Shown here piece after piece: positions 36,900 through 48,411 of a stretch of 64,000 bases of DNA. The stretch's first letter is position 1. Every line of letters begins with the position of its first letter. Location: assembly GCA_013400155.1 (NCBI GenBank), contig VXBM01000043.1, positions 207,097 to 271,096 of the forward strand, written 5' to 3'. A program made the position numbers and the translations under genes. This DNA is from Helopsaltes ochotensis (lineage: Eukaryota > Chordata > Aves > Passeriformes > Locustellidae). The notes below the pieces were generated by a model, which was not told the DNA's origin, did no database searches, and was given only the letters and a program-made list of their open reading frames with translations.

Positions 36900-38286
36900 C
36901 ACTGGATGAAAAAAGGGAAACATCACCTCCATTTTTAAAAAGGGAAATAAGGAAGACCTGAGGAGCTACAGGCTAGTCAAGTTTCACCTCTGCCCATCAC
37001 AAGCACAGAGAGGATCCTCCAGAAAGCTATGCTAAGGCACATGGAACATAAGGAGCCTGGTTGATGACAGCAAACACAGGTTCATTAAAGACAAATTTGC
37101 CTCATAAATTTGGTGGCTTTTAATGACAGGGTTACAGCTTTGGTGGATAGGGAAGAGCAACTGATGTCACCTGCCTGGACTTGTGCAAAGCATGTGACAC
37201 TACCCTAACATGAGATCCCTGTCTCTAAACTGGGCAGGCATAGATTTGATGGGTGGATTATCTGGTGGACATGGAATGGCCACACTCGAAGAGTTGTGGT
37301 CAACAGCTCGATGTCCAAGTGGAATCCAGTAACTGGTGATGGTCTCAGGGGTCAGTACTGGGACTGGCTCTGTTTCAGCTTTGTTGGTGGCACGGACAGC
37401 AGGATCAGAGCACCCTCACTGGTGACAATGACACCGAGCTGTGTGGTGTGGCCGATGCTCTGGAGGGAAGGGATGCCACGCAGAGGGACACTGACAGGCT
37501 GGAGAGGTGGGCCCCTGGGAGCCTCATCAAGTTCAGCAGGGCCAAGAGCAAGGTCCTGCTCCCGGCTCGGGGCAATCCCAAGCACTGACAGGGCTGGGCA
37601 GAGAACGGATTGAGAGCAGCCCTGAGGAGCACTCGGGGCTTTTGGTTGCCAAGATGCTCAGCGTGAGCCAGCAGTGTGCCCAGAAAACCAGCCCTAACCT
37701 GGGCTGCAGCTGAAGCAGCGCGGCCAGCTGGAGGATGGAGGTGATTCTCCCCCTCTGCTCTCATGAGACAATAGATAGAGTGCTGTGTCCACCTCTGGGG
37801 CCCAACATAAGAAAGACCTGGACCTGTTGGAATGCCTCCAGTTGAGGGCAACAAAGATGATCAGAGGGCTGGAGCACTTCTGTGAAAACAGGCTGAGAGA
37901 ATTGGAATTCATCAGCCTGGAAAAGAGAAGGCTCTGGGGAGAGCTTAGAGCCCCTTCCAGTACCTGAAGGGGCCCCAAGGGAGCTGGAGAGGGACTTTTC
38001 ACAAGGACAAAGAGTGATAGAACAAGGGCAGATGGCTTTTAACTGAAAAAGGGTAGGTTTAGATTGGATATTAGGAAGAAATTCTTTCCTGGTAGTATGG
38101 TGAGAAATGGAACCAGCTGTCTGCAGCAGTCGTGGATGCCCCATTCCTGGAAGTGTTCAAGGCCAGGCTGGATGGGGCTTTGAGCAACCTGGAGCAGTGG
38201 GAGGAGTCCGTGTCCTTGGCAGTGGCATTGGAACTAGATGACCTTTAGGGTCCTTTCCAACCCAAACCACTCTATGATTCTGTGAT
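36900..38286 (+). mobile_element. CR1 LINE, 5'-truncated, about 1.4 kb
   Basis: A standard avian CR1 insertion, truncated at the 5' side inside the RT-coding region and complete at the 3' end, which reads CCACTCTATGATTCTGTGAT (38267-38286). The 3' untranslated part includes GGCCAGGCTGGATGGGGCTT (38161) and TTGGAACTAGATGACC (38229), the usual CR1 wording. CR1 does not end in poly(A) and usually leaves no clear target duplication, and none was seen. The sub-family looks like those common in passerines, from memory. Frames are broken, so the copy is dead. Confidence 0.95.
36914..37970 (+). pseudogene. CR1 ORF2 remnant (C-terminal part of reverse transcriptase)
   Basis: Pieces of CR1 ORF2 are readable in different frames. 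One, from 37296, contains VNSSMSKWNPVTGDGLRGQ, matching the family's 'VNGxxSxWxPVTSGVPQGS' region just before the active site. After a frame change near 37390-37430 comes GVADALEGRDATQRDTDRLE, ending at TGA 37586-37588. A third, at 37785-37967, contains GLEHFCENRLRELEFISLEK and the family's LEKRRL motif. The catalytic FADD motif, expected around 37420, is not readable (DND-like residues remain). Without the amino-terminal endonuclease and half of RT it cannot be active. Confidence 0.85.
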
Positions 38287-41200
38287 ATACAATGAACAAT
38301 TGTTTTCCTTCCAGTACAAGACAATATAACCATTGCTTAGCTCAAGTTTTGTCAGTAAACAGAGGGTACTGAAGCAAGTTTAGATTGAATTAGTTATGTT
38401 AATGCCCACAGCTCTCAATCAAGCATGTTTCCACCATAGTGCCCTTAAAAGTTTTATGTTTGTGTATTAAGCCAGAAGTTTTTTCACAGATCTGCTTTTT
38501 TAGAGCCATAGTCAAAATAAAGACATTAAAGTAATAAAGGCCTGGAATCCAATAATAATATGTTAATTCCAATACCACAGAATGGTAAAATTCCTTCACA
38601 TTTCAGCAAACAATCTTTCTTACTTTCTTAGGCTATGATGACTAAGGCAGTCTCTGAGGGGGTGGAAAGGCATGCAGAAATGTTCTGAGCTGCAGCTTGT
38701 TAACCATTCCAATGGAAGCAGCCTACTGCCTCTAATGAGCTCACTGTTTAAAAACAAAGATATTGCACCAACTGTAGAGCTTGCTGGTGCCACCAATTAG
38801 TGAAAATATAAGCTAGGTTATTGTTCCTTCTAAGGTAAAACTGTCATTTGAGAGCATCAAAGCCACTCTCATCATTGCTGAAAGCACACTTCACTCTACC
38901 ATCTCTGTGAAAAATTATCCAGAGGATGGAAAAATAAAAATATATAGTATATTAAAAATAATGCTATGACGGCTGCTATCCAGATGCAGTTGTTCACTAT
39001 TACTCTTCTATGAAGGGTCTTTTCCAACAAATTACTGTTTTTCCAATAAATGATTCTATGATTCAATTTTCTTAAGCATGAAAGCTTGTAAATGTGTGAC
39101 TTTTATATTGGACTGCTGTCTGCAAGGCCTGACGTTTGATTTAGTGCATTAGTTTAACATTAGATACTAGGACAAAGAAAAAGACAGAATACTGAAAATT
39201 CTAATACAGTGTCAGACACATCAACACCACCCTTCTCATGCAACAGTGAAAGTCAGTCTGAGACTAAGAAAGAGGCTGTTACTGGAACCAGCAGGAACAT
39301 GATGACCATGCTACATCACTGCACAATTTGGTGAGACACAGAAAATGGGGAAGCCCTTGGGGAAGCAGCTCAAGGGTTTAGGACAAAAAACACCTTGAGA
39401 GGAGAACCTCAATAACAGGAAATAAACAGAAGAAACACTGAAATCCTCCCAGGTACAAGCCCAAAAAGCAACCCAAGTAAAACAACTAGGGCAAGTGGCA
39501 GGCTCTGTCAGAGCCATTTTTATCCCCAAACTAAAGAGAATGAGAAGATGAATTAGAAACACATTGGGTTCTGCTCATATGACAAACTGAAATATCCACA
39601 AGAAAAACACGTACGGGCTTTGTAGCATGTTCAGCTGCTAAGGGTGCAAGAGTGACAGTCCTGATTGAGAGCTTATAAATAACCATGAAATTCTTAGTTC
39701 TGTTCCCAAGGAAGATGTAGAAATCACAATATCAAATAGCACTTTCCTTCTTTGAGGCTGGAGCTATTAATTTACCCCCTGGTACACACATACACCTTCC
39801 TTTATTGTCTGATTGGCCAGGTGGCTCCATCTAGGAAGTGAAAAGGAGGCAAAATCCTAGAACTCTTGGCCTTCTGTACAGAAAATACATAGTATATACT
39901 TAGGCACTGGCTTTCTGTTAGTGACCCATGCCCCCAAAAGAGGTAACTTTTACATCATAGTTTTGCACGTGGTAATTGACATTTGCTTGCATTTTATAAG
40001 AAGACCTTGTTTAAACCACACAACACTGGAGCCACCTCAAACTGCTGGAAATTACAGTTCATTGGGAATCTTCCAATGACATTTACTTGTCAAAAATGAC
40101 GGTTCATTGAAGTCTATAAATTGTCCCCAGAGTATTTCAGCCAACACCTGACGACACCCTGTCAGGCAGGTTTTAGCATGTCTGGCTTCTTGCCAGCCTG
40201 GCTGCCGAGCTGTTGGGAAGCCCAGCTTTCCAGACTGCTGTATGTCCTTCCACTGAAGTTCTCAGTACTGGTATTTATCTGGAAGCTATGCCAACCTCAG
40301 TCAAACCAGAGCTTTTGGGATCAAGGACCCTTGCCTCACACCTGAAAATAGCTTGCGTTGCAGTTTGTAGGTATCTGCAGGGTGACATCTATCATCATAC
40401 TGAATCCCAAAGCTTTCAGATTCTCACTTCTGAAATCTGTTCAGGCTGCCTGTCTTCAATACTGCTCCAAATTCTGGGAACCATGTGGACCAGAAATCTT
40501 GCATCCTTGCTCTCAGGACAGATAGTACAGTGGACTGTGGGCCCTGGAAGCCCCAGAACCGACAAAATTCCTTCCAATTTGATTCTTCTCTGCAAACCAC
40601 AGCACTAAAACTGACCAAAATTATGTCAGACACCATCAGTCAGTCCAGCATTCCCTGCAGCACAGTTAATTTCAGATATATCGTGTTTCCTGTGGTTTTG
40701 GCTTTTGTCAAAAATGGGGGGTAGTTCTCCCCTCTTCCTTCCTCCGACCTCAAAGAAAACATTAAAGTCTGTGGAAGAATGAATTTTTTTTTTTTCCTAG
40801 TGAGCTCTACCTGCAGAAGCGACATATTTGGCTATTTCATGACAGTATCCAGAGATCTCTGTAATGCAGACATTGGTATTTCCAGGTCTGTTTTCTACAG
40901 CTCTTCTCTATTAGGAAGAGATTTATTTTCCTTTCACCAGGCAGAGGAGAATGCACCTTGCCCTGCAGAGGCATTTTTAAGTTTCGAAATAGCCCCTTCT
41001 ATTTCCAGCCCTTTCTATTTTCTTTGAGATTGTTTCAGTCAGTGCTTACAAAGTAACCTGCACTGTATCAAAGGGTTGGTGCCGAAGCCTCAGGAAATCA
41101 TAATTTTCCAAACCCTTTATGCTAAGTCTCTCAACTCATGCTGCAGAAGCTAATACACTATGAACAACACTCATCCTATTAAACCTTTGGGTTCTTGTGT

Positions 41201-44200
41201 CTAAAAATTAATTCCTTCAGGGTTTGTTTGTTTCTAGATATCATGTGTTCAGTCCAGGATACATAACATTTTGTCAAGAATATGAAGAAAAAAGCAGAAG
41301 TATTCTTGAGAAGCATAACCGAAAGACTGCCAGAGAGCTCACAGAGTGTCAAAATGGTGTGCAGTATGCCTGGACTGGTTTTCCTTTCCAGTTAAACTGA
41401 GTGTAAGGCATAACTTAGGGCCTGATTCAGTACAAAATACACTGTCAGTCACTCTACAGTAAAAGCCTGCACAAGGATTCTGTAACACCGAGCCTGAGTG
41501 AGTTCTTTGCTAAATCGTGCTCTCCAGATTCCCAGCATGCACACATAAGCACGGCTGGAAATGGGGAAAGAAAAGGGGACAGACTCCTAACTGCTGATAG
41601 GTGTAGCAGACCAGAAGGTCATAGTGGAGGGTGGGAGGAAGCATTGTTCTGCTCCATTTGGGCAGAAGAATTTTGTGCTTGTTCAGAAGCCTAAGAAACT
41701 TTGAAACACCATATAAGGGCTGGGACTCAGGCCCTGCTGGAAAAACCTGCTGGAGCTGAGCTCTCTGCATAACTCATATGAACATTAATGAGAGTTAAAT
41801 GCACGCATTGAAAGAAGAATAGACCCCTTAGTGATTTGTCAAGATAAAATTCAAAATAACTTTGAATGCTCAGAGGTAAATATTAGGTTTAGGAATTAAA
41901 ACCAGCAGAAGTAGTGGAACAATTGCCTATAATGAGATCCAGAAACAATCTACCCACTGTACCAGATTTTCATTAGAGTTATGGCCTGCAGCCATACCAC
42001 CTTGGGCTGCGATCTTAAAAGCTAAGACCAGTTGGGCTGCTTAGCATTTGGAAGAGAGACCTCCAAGAAAGCTTACCACTACAGGAACAGCTTAGTGATG
42101 CAATAGACAATGTTTTTCCTTCTGATTCACTATTGGATTCAGGTGTTAGGAGATCTGAAGGTCTTTTGTGTGAGATCTAAATCTGAGGATCTGATGATCT
42201 GTGATCAGTAAAGCATGCCTGTTATTTCCCATGAGTGTGCAATGTCACTTTGAAAAGGCTACTGCATTCCACTGTAGAAGCGATTGCGTGTTAGTAATAG
42301 ATAAGAGCTGCCAATATAATGTAATGATCAACTTCCCAGTGAAGTTGAAAAGCTAAATTTGCCAATACGAAGTACGTAGCTCCGTCCCAAAAGCTCCAGA
42401 GACATGCTAAGAAGTGAGGTATTTTTGAAAGAGTTTGTGTATACCCTAAAAACATTGTTCAATCTCAGAGCTTTGCAAAACTCTTTTAACTTTTAACATT
42501 GATGTTATCACATTCATAATTATGTCATGCCTGCATGCACAGCTGAGCTGCCTCTGCAGCAGCACCTGAACCATCGGAGCTCACAAAACAGGCTTCAGGA
42601 GCAGCTCCCGAGGAAGCTCAATTGTCCAGCTGACTGGGAGAACAGCAGACCTGTCCCTGCTCTTAAATCCCTCAGGTGTTAGCCCCACAAGAAGTTAGGT
42701 GCATTGAGTTGTAGACATTAAATAGTTCCCTATATCTGAATCAATGGGACTACTCACAGTGAAAAAGTTAAAGATGCATCTGTGTCCAAAAAAAGAAGGC
42801 AGAAAGTACAGCTACATAAATTCTAATTGATGTTCTTGACCTATTAACCTCCCTGGTTGTCATACAGATCACTGTACCAACATTGTTTTGTTTGTCCATG
42901 TAGGACACGATCCAGCATACTTGTGAGTGCCCTTGAGTCTGTAGTGCTCAAAGGGCTGACTTCATCAGGAATTCACTGAAATACATCAATTGGGGTTCAT
43001 TGAATTCAATGATCTGAGAGCATTTGGCATCCCTTAGGAGGCAATTAGCACCTTCCAGAAAATGGGCCTCAGACAATCAGGTCTAGGGAGTTCAGACAGG
43101 CTTTCCTCTGGGTTTTGGGGCAGTTCCTATTTGTATATAACAAATACCTGCTTTAATTTTTTTGCTTCAACTTTAAAATGCAATTTTGAACAGAACTTGA
43201 GCTGTCTATTAAACATTTGCTGTCATGCTAGTACTGGACACAGCAAGTCTCCGACACTTGTGAGTAACCTACTGGTGATTTGCCAGAACTGAGCGGCTAA
43301 ATTGATTTAATATGGAATCTTGTCATAATTTGACCCAAACCAAACATCTCTCCCCTTTAGTGTGATGCTTTTATTTGCATTATGTAGCTGAATAAAATGG
43401 TCTGTTTGAGATATCCACACAATTTACAGTAGTTGCTCATCTCTGACTTGTTGCAGAGAAGAAAGCCATGAGTTTGTTGGCTTTAGACTCCAGGCTATGT
43501 CATGACTTGTGCTTGTACGCAGGCCATATTTGCTTCGTATTCCAGCATTACCATTGACTTCATGGGAACAAGCAGGGTCACATAAACCAGCTGGTGATAC
43601 ATGTTCGTGGGGAGGAGGGAAAGTGTCAGCACACACTACCTGCTGTCTTATATCAAAAACTCTTCCAACTCACTGTACAAGAGGTTGGAGCTGGAAGCAA
43701 AGTGCTTCCTTAAACTTTACATTTTTCTTTACACTAAGTAAACTCAGCCCTAGGACTTCACTCCTCTTGCAACAGGCATTCCTCTTGAATGAGTATGCCC
43801 AGTATCTGTGTCTCTTATCGTAATGCTGAGAAAATACTTGTCTGTTCAGCATAATGAAGGCTTTACTACACAAAATGCTGTGAACTATACACAAATTCCT
43901 GGGAACTGACAAATTGTATATGGAATCAGTTGCTCAGGAACATCCTGGTGATCTGCTTAAGTGTAAAAACCTCAGAAGATTTTCTACAGACAAAATGGCG
44001 GATGGGGAAGAGCCATTAATAATTACAAATACCCATTTTAACTATTGATAAGGCAAGCGCCTCTCACATATGGAAAAGCAACCACTTTTTCTCCAAAAGT
44101 GCCCTGTATTTGCAATAGCTCCAACTTAATTTGGGTAAATGAGACTTCCTTTCTTCCTTCTTTGACACGTCATCCAAAGACCACTGGAGTCCACAGAAGT

Positions 44201-45276
44201 TATTAAATCAAATCAAACAGGTTATGGGTTAGTCCCTTACAGAAAGACAATTTTGCAAGATGAAGCATTGTACTTAGTACACTCTAATGACAAAGTGTAT
44301 CATTACTAATCAATAAAGAACACTTTAACACTTGCACACTGCTCCTCCTTTGCTTTGCTGTTTTTAGGTTTGTAACTACAAATACTACTAATAGCAGCTT
44401 TTAACACAAAGAACTAAGGAAAAGTTTAGTACTCAATAATATAGTCAGAAAAACTGAAGGAAGCATGTTCCCATTTAGTTTCCAAATGCTGTTCTAATCC
44501 CTCCTAAAATCCTGGCAGCTTCTACAGCACTGCACAGGAATCCTTCTGCTTCAGAAATACATCTTATTTATCTATGCAATAGGCAGCTCAAGGCAATAGA
44601 AAAATCACATTAGAAAGAAGCAGAGTGTAATGCTTTTATAGCATCCTATATCAGCCTTCACACCAAAAAGATGTAAACCACCAAATGTCAAAAGAGCATA
44701 TTATCCAGGATAAACTGAGCACTGCTGCCACTGTCAACTGCTTTAAGAGATGCGCACTTGAAGCACTGACAGCAATAAGTGAAACTCCTGTTTACATTTT
44801 TTTTAAAGAAATGCACATCTACATTTTTTTCCCCAGATAGTGTCGTAAAGTTCTACCAAGAGGTTACTCAAAACAACTGCAAATAAAGTGCATGTACATA
44901 AATAACTTTGTCTGACTTTTTGTTTAATGTCCAAGATGATTGGAACAGATTGTATCATGAACTACTTTCCCTTTGGCTAATTAAATAGCCGTCTCCACTT
45001 ACCATAAAGCATATTCTTATTAAAACAAGTATCTATATTCACTCTGTTGGATAAATTACTTCCAAGTAAGTGCCATAAAGCGCATTACATTCCTGCTTTA
45101 GAAATGGATCAGGTCCAAACAGACAATCAAAGGATTTCACTGGGATTATTTTAGATTAGAAAAACTATGGTAGACATGAAGCACTGACAAGATCATAAAG
45201 ACGTAAAGGATAAATTAGCAGTTACATACCAAAGCACTCCAGCAGCTTCTAGCATATTCAAAAAGGTAAAAAAATG
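38287..45276. other. Non-coding AT-rich interval, one short CR1 tail
   Basis: Apart from the CR1 tail at 39006-39066 nothing could be named. Open frames up to 131 codons (40213-40608, plus) lack family resemblance and sit in a slightly GC-richer patch. A cluster of GATCT repeats lies at about 42150-42206. Confidence 0.55.
39006..39066 (+). mobile_element. Short CR1 3'-end fragment
   Basis: GAAGGGTCTTTTCCAAC followed by AATGATTCTATGATTC, the usual CR1 terminal phrases in the right order and orientation. Only the last 60 or so bases are recognisable. It may be a strongly 5'-truncated insertion or an old worn copy. Confidence 0.6.
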
Positions 45277-45315
<39 letters not shown>

Positions 45316-45316
45316 N

Positions 45317-45376
<60 letters not shown>
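45277..45376. repeat. 100-base A-run interrupted by one N
   Basis: Unbroken A from 45277 to 45376 except for N at 45316. The single N is probably a gap placeholder or an unresolved base, so true length is unknown. No retrotransposed gene was recognised upstream and no flanking duplication was found, although AATAAA occurs about 390 bases upstream (44882), too far to be a tail signal. Confidence 0.97.
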
Positions 45377-45378
<2 letters not shown>

Positions 45379-48062
45379 AGGAAAAAACCATATTGTACTA
45401 ATCTAAACATAAATGGAAATCTGTTTATGCAGAAATCAAATGTCATGACTAAATGTTATCTCCCATTCAAATCAAATAGCTATTTCAAAGCTTAAAACCC
45501 AACAAATAAAAGAACTAAACAAGTTCACTAACTAGCTGAGTAGGAACTTATTTCTTTCCACAAGTTCCTTTTAAATTGAATTGAAAAGACCATGTTATGA
45601 TCGACCATATTAATGAGCCATTATTGCATAACTGTATTTTTATTGCAGATATATTACCTGCTAAATGATGCTGTTTTTCCAGAAAAAGTTCACAGTACAG
45701 ATTCTATGGGAATGTTTCCTGCTGACAGTTCCTAAATCTTTCAGAAGCTGTCAGCAACCTCAGAAATCAAGTCTGCAGTACCCTAGCAAGCAGAAGCATA
45801 TGCACAGGCTTTCTATTTTTAAGCTGCAATCCAAACCATTAAAGAAACACCTTAAACATAAAAGATTATTGAAAATAAGATGATCCTATCTCACTTATTA
45901 ATCTAAAGGGCACTGTCAATTACATGTAATCCAAGTTGCAATTTCTATAAATATAATTTGACATTTAAAATATACTTTTTTCTCCTCCACAAACTTCTGC
46001 CCAAACTGATTATTCTCAGACCTACATTAATAACTCCTCAAAACTAAACTAAGTAACAAGTAAAATAAACATTTTCACAGAGAATGCTGATCCAAGCACA
46101 CCGTGTTTTTTCTGTTTACCTGTATCCAGGTTGCTTATAACACATTCTTCATCCATGCAGCTCTTTAAAGGGTGGCAAGTCAGCCAGAAGCTTACAAGAA
46201 ATTAAGCAAAAACGGCTATAAAGGCAAGCAATTACTAAAGATGACCAGACAGAATTCTGAAGAGTCCTCATGCTTCACTGTAGTGCTCTTGTTCTGCTTT
46301 CCACATTTTTTAAATGAAGACACAGAGGAACCAGACCCAACTAAGAGTAACTCTTTGCTAGAAATGGGATTGTACCAATACCACACTGTCCTATTATACA
46401 CAGAACATGAGCACAAACATTCCTTACCAACACTTACTAGAGAAAACTGATTACCATTGCTTCCATCAAACCAAGATTACTTTCTTTTCATTATAGTGGC
46501 CATTTTCAAAGTGGTACTTAAGAATTTACAGGCACAAACTCTGTTATTGGTTGACTGGATTTTTATGACTAATTTCCTCATCTGCTGTTATGAAGATTTG
46601 TCCACATAAACCTGGTACACAATCTCATTACTATATTTTAGCATATTCCTTTGTTTTGAATTTTAGCTAGAAGACAATTTTCTCAAGAGTATAATGGACT
46701 CTAACTAATAATATTTCCATGCTGCTTTTTAGCTGGCCTGGGCAAACAGAGTAGCTAGGAAACTGCCACAGTGGGACAGGGAAATTTCCTCACCACAGCC
46801 AAGAGTTTGAAGGTTTTATTACCTCTAAACCGACCTCTCTCTCACTCTTCAGGTTACTCAGGACAAGGGTTGTAGTCCAGAAATCACTGTCTGGCAGAAC
46901 ATTTTCCATGAAGACCATTTTGCCAGCTGATCTTTGCTTAATAAGTAACAATTCAAATAGATGTGGACCATCTATCTGATAAGTAGTCATTTCCACCAAT
47001 CTTGCAGATGCTGCTTTGAGACCTAGTTTAGTAGTCCAGCCCACCACCTGTGAAAGCTACAAACAAGACTAAACCAACTCATAACTCCTGCATGGAATCT
47101 CATCACAACAAACTGCAACTGTTTGGAAGGGCAGACAAAATCTACAGGTTTTTAATCTTATCACCACCGATGCTGCAGTTTCAACAATTCCATATTCACC
47201 TCATTAAATAATAAGTGATAGCAAGAATTATTTCTGAAAAGTACTAAGGATTTTTTTTTTTTGGCCAGTCTCAATGAAGCTTTCCAAATAAACACTTAAC
47301 GGCAGCTGGCACCATAGAAAATGCTGTAAATACAAAACCCATGGTCATATAAATGTTGCTTTAAAACTGAAACCCAAGAAAAGGTGAAAATGTGGATTAT
47401 GATTTGCCTTAATGAGAGGAAGGAAAGGAGGATCACAAAATATAAAGCATATGCATGGAGGTCCATGGGTATAATTTTATACACAGACTTGCATCTCTAT
47501 GTACGCATGCATACACTTTCGGTCTGTATGTATCTTGGGCATTACAGATATTTTTCAGCAAGTAAGGAAACCCAGTTCAAGATTTCAATTTTGCATTAGA
47601 TTTACCATAAGTAAAGAATCTAAAAATACTTACAGTTTTTATTATTTTCTCATTGCCAGTTGTCTCTTCCTTGCTATGGATTGACGTAAACATCTTCACA
47701 TGAAAAACAGGATTTTTGCCTTCCACCCTAATTTCAGGCGCAAAATCTTCAGCTGAACTTTAACAAGCTAACACTTAGAAATCTGTTCCTATGTTATCTG
47801 GGGTAATAGCACACTTTTAAGAAAGTGTTGGAATACCAAAGCACAAATGCTCAGTAGAATACTGTTTGTCTTATGCTGTCAAAAACTTTTTAGAAAACCA
47901 CCACTCAGTTTCAAGAATTACTTTTAGGCCTTCAGCAAGTCTACAAAGTCCTCCCTACTTTAAGTTCCCCACTTGCAAAGTTGAGACAATCATCATACTT
48001 AACTTCCTTTATAAAATAAAATCCCTTGATACCTATTGATTAAAACCATCTAAGGAACTGGC

Positions 48063-48102
48063 ACATATATATATATGTATGTATGTATGTATGCATGTAT
48101 AT
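48063..48102. repeat. AT / GTAT microsatellite
   Basis: An AT run (to about 48076) passes into four to five GTAT units, with one GCAT interruption near 48093. Confidence 0.95.
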
Positions 48103-48374
48103 TTGCAATCCACTCTATAAGTGAAATAAAGCTATGGGTACAGATCGTGTATAGAATGGATCAGCAAGTTAATGCTGCAACAAAAATAAAAATTTACAGC
48201 TATCATAATATTTATGGTCAGACTTTGTTTTCTAAATCCTGTGGAGCCTTACGTCTACCTTGAGCGTTATGCTATATACCCTGTATTTTGAATAGACAGA
48301 ATTTCTACAGAACCATCCATTAAAGACTTAACACAGAGATCTGTCTTCAGTCTCAAATCACTCTAAAGAAACAT

Positions 48375-48411
48375 ACTTATGAAAACCCACCAGCAGTGGG
48401 TTTTCATAAGT
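48375..48411. repeat. Perfect 16-bp inverted repeat
   Basis: ACTTATGAAAACCCAC (48375-48390), loop CAGCA, GTGGGTTTTCATAAGT (48396-48411). No mismatch in 16 pairs. Flanks do not continue the stem. Confidence 0.95.

Noticed and set aside
37405..37854. 149-codon minus-strand open frame, the longest in the window
   Set aside because: It is antisense to the CR1 ORF2 remnant and is a by-product of that GC-rich sequence.
45258..45495. Poly-lysine / poly-phenylalanine open frames
   Set aside because: Translation of the A-run and its complement.
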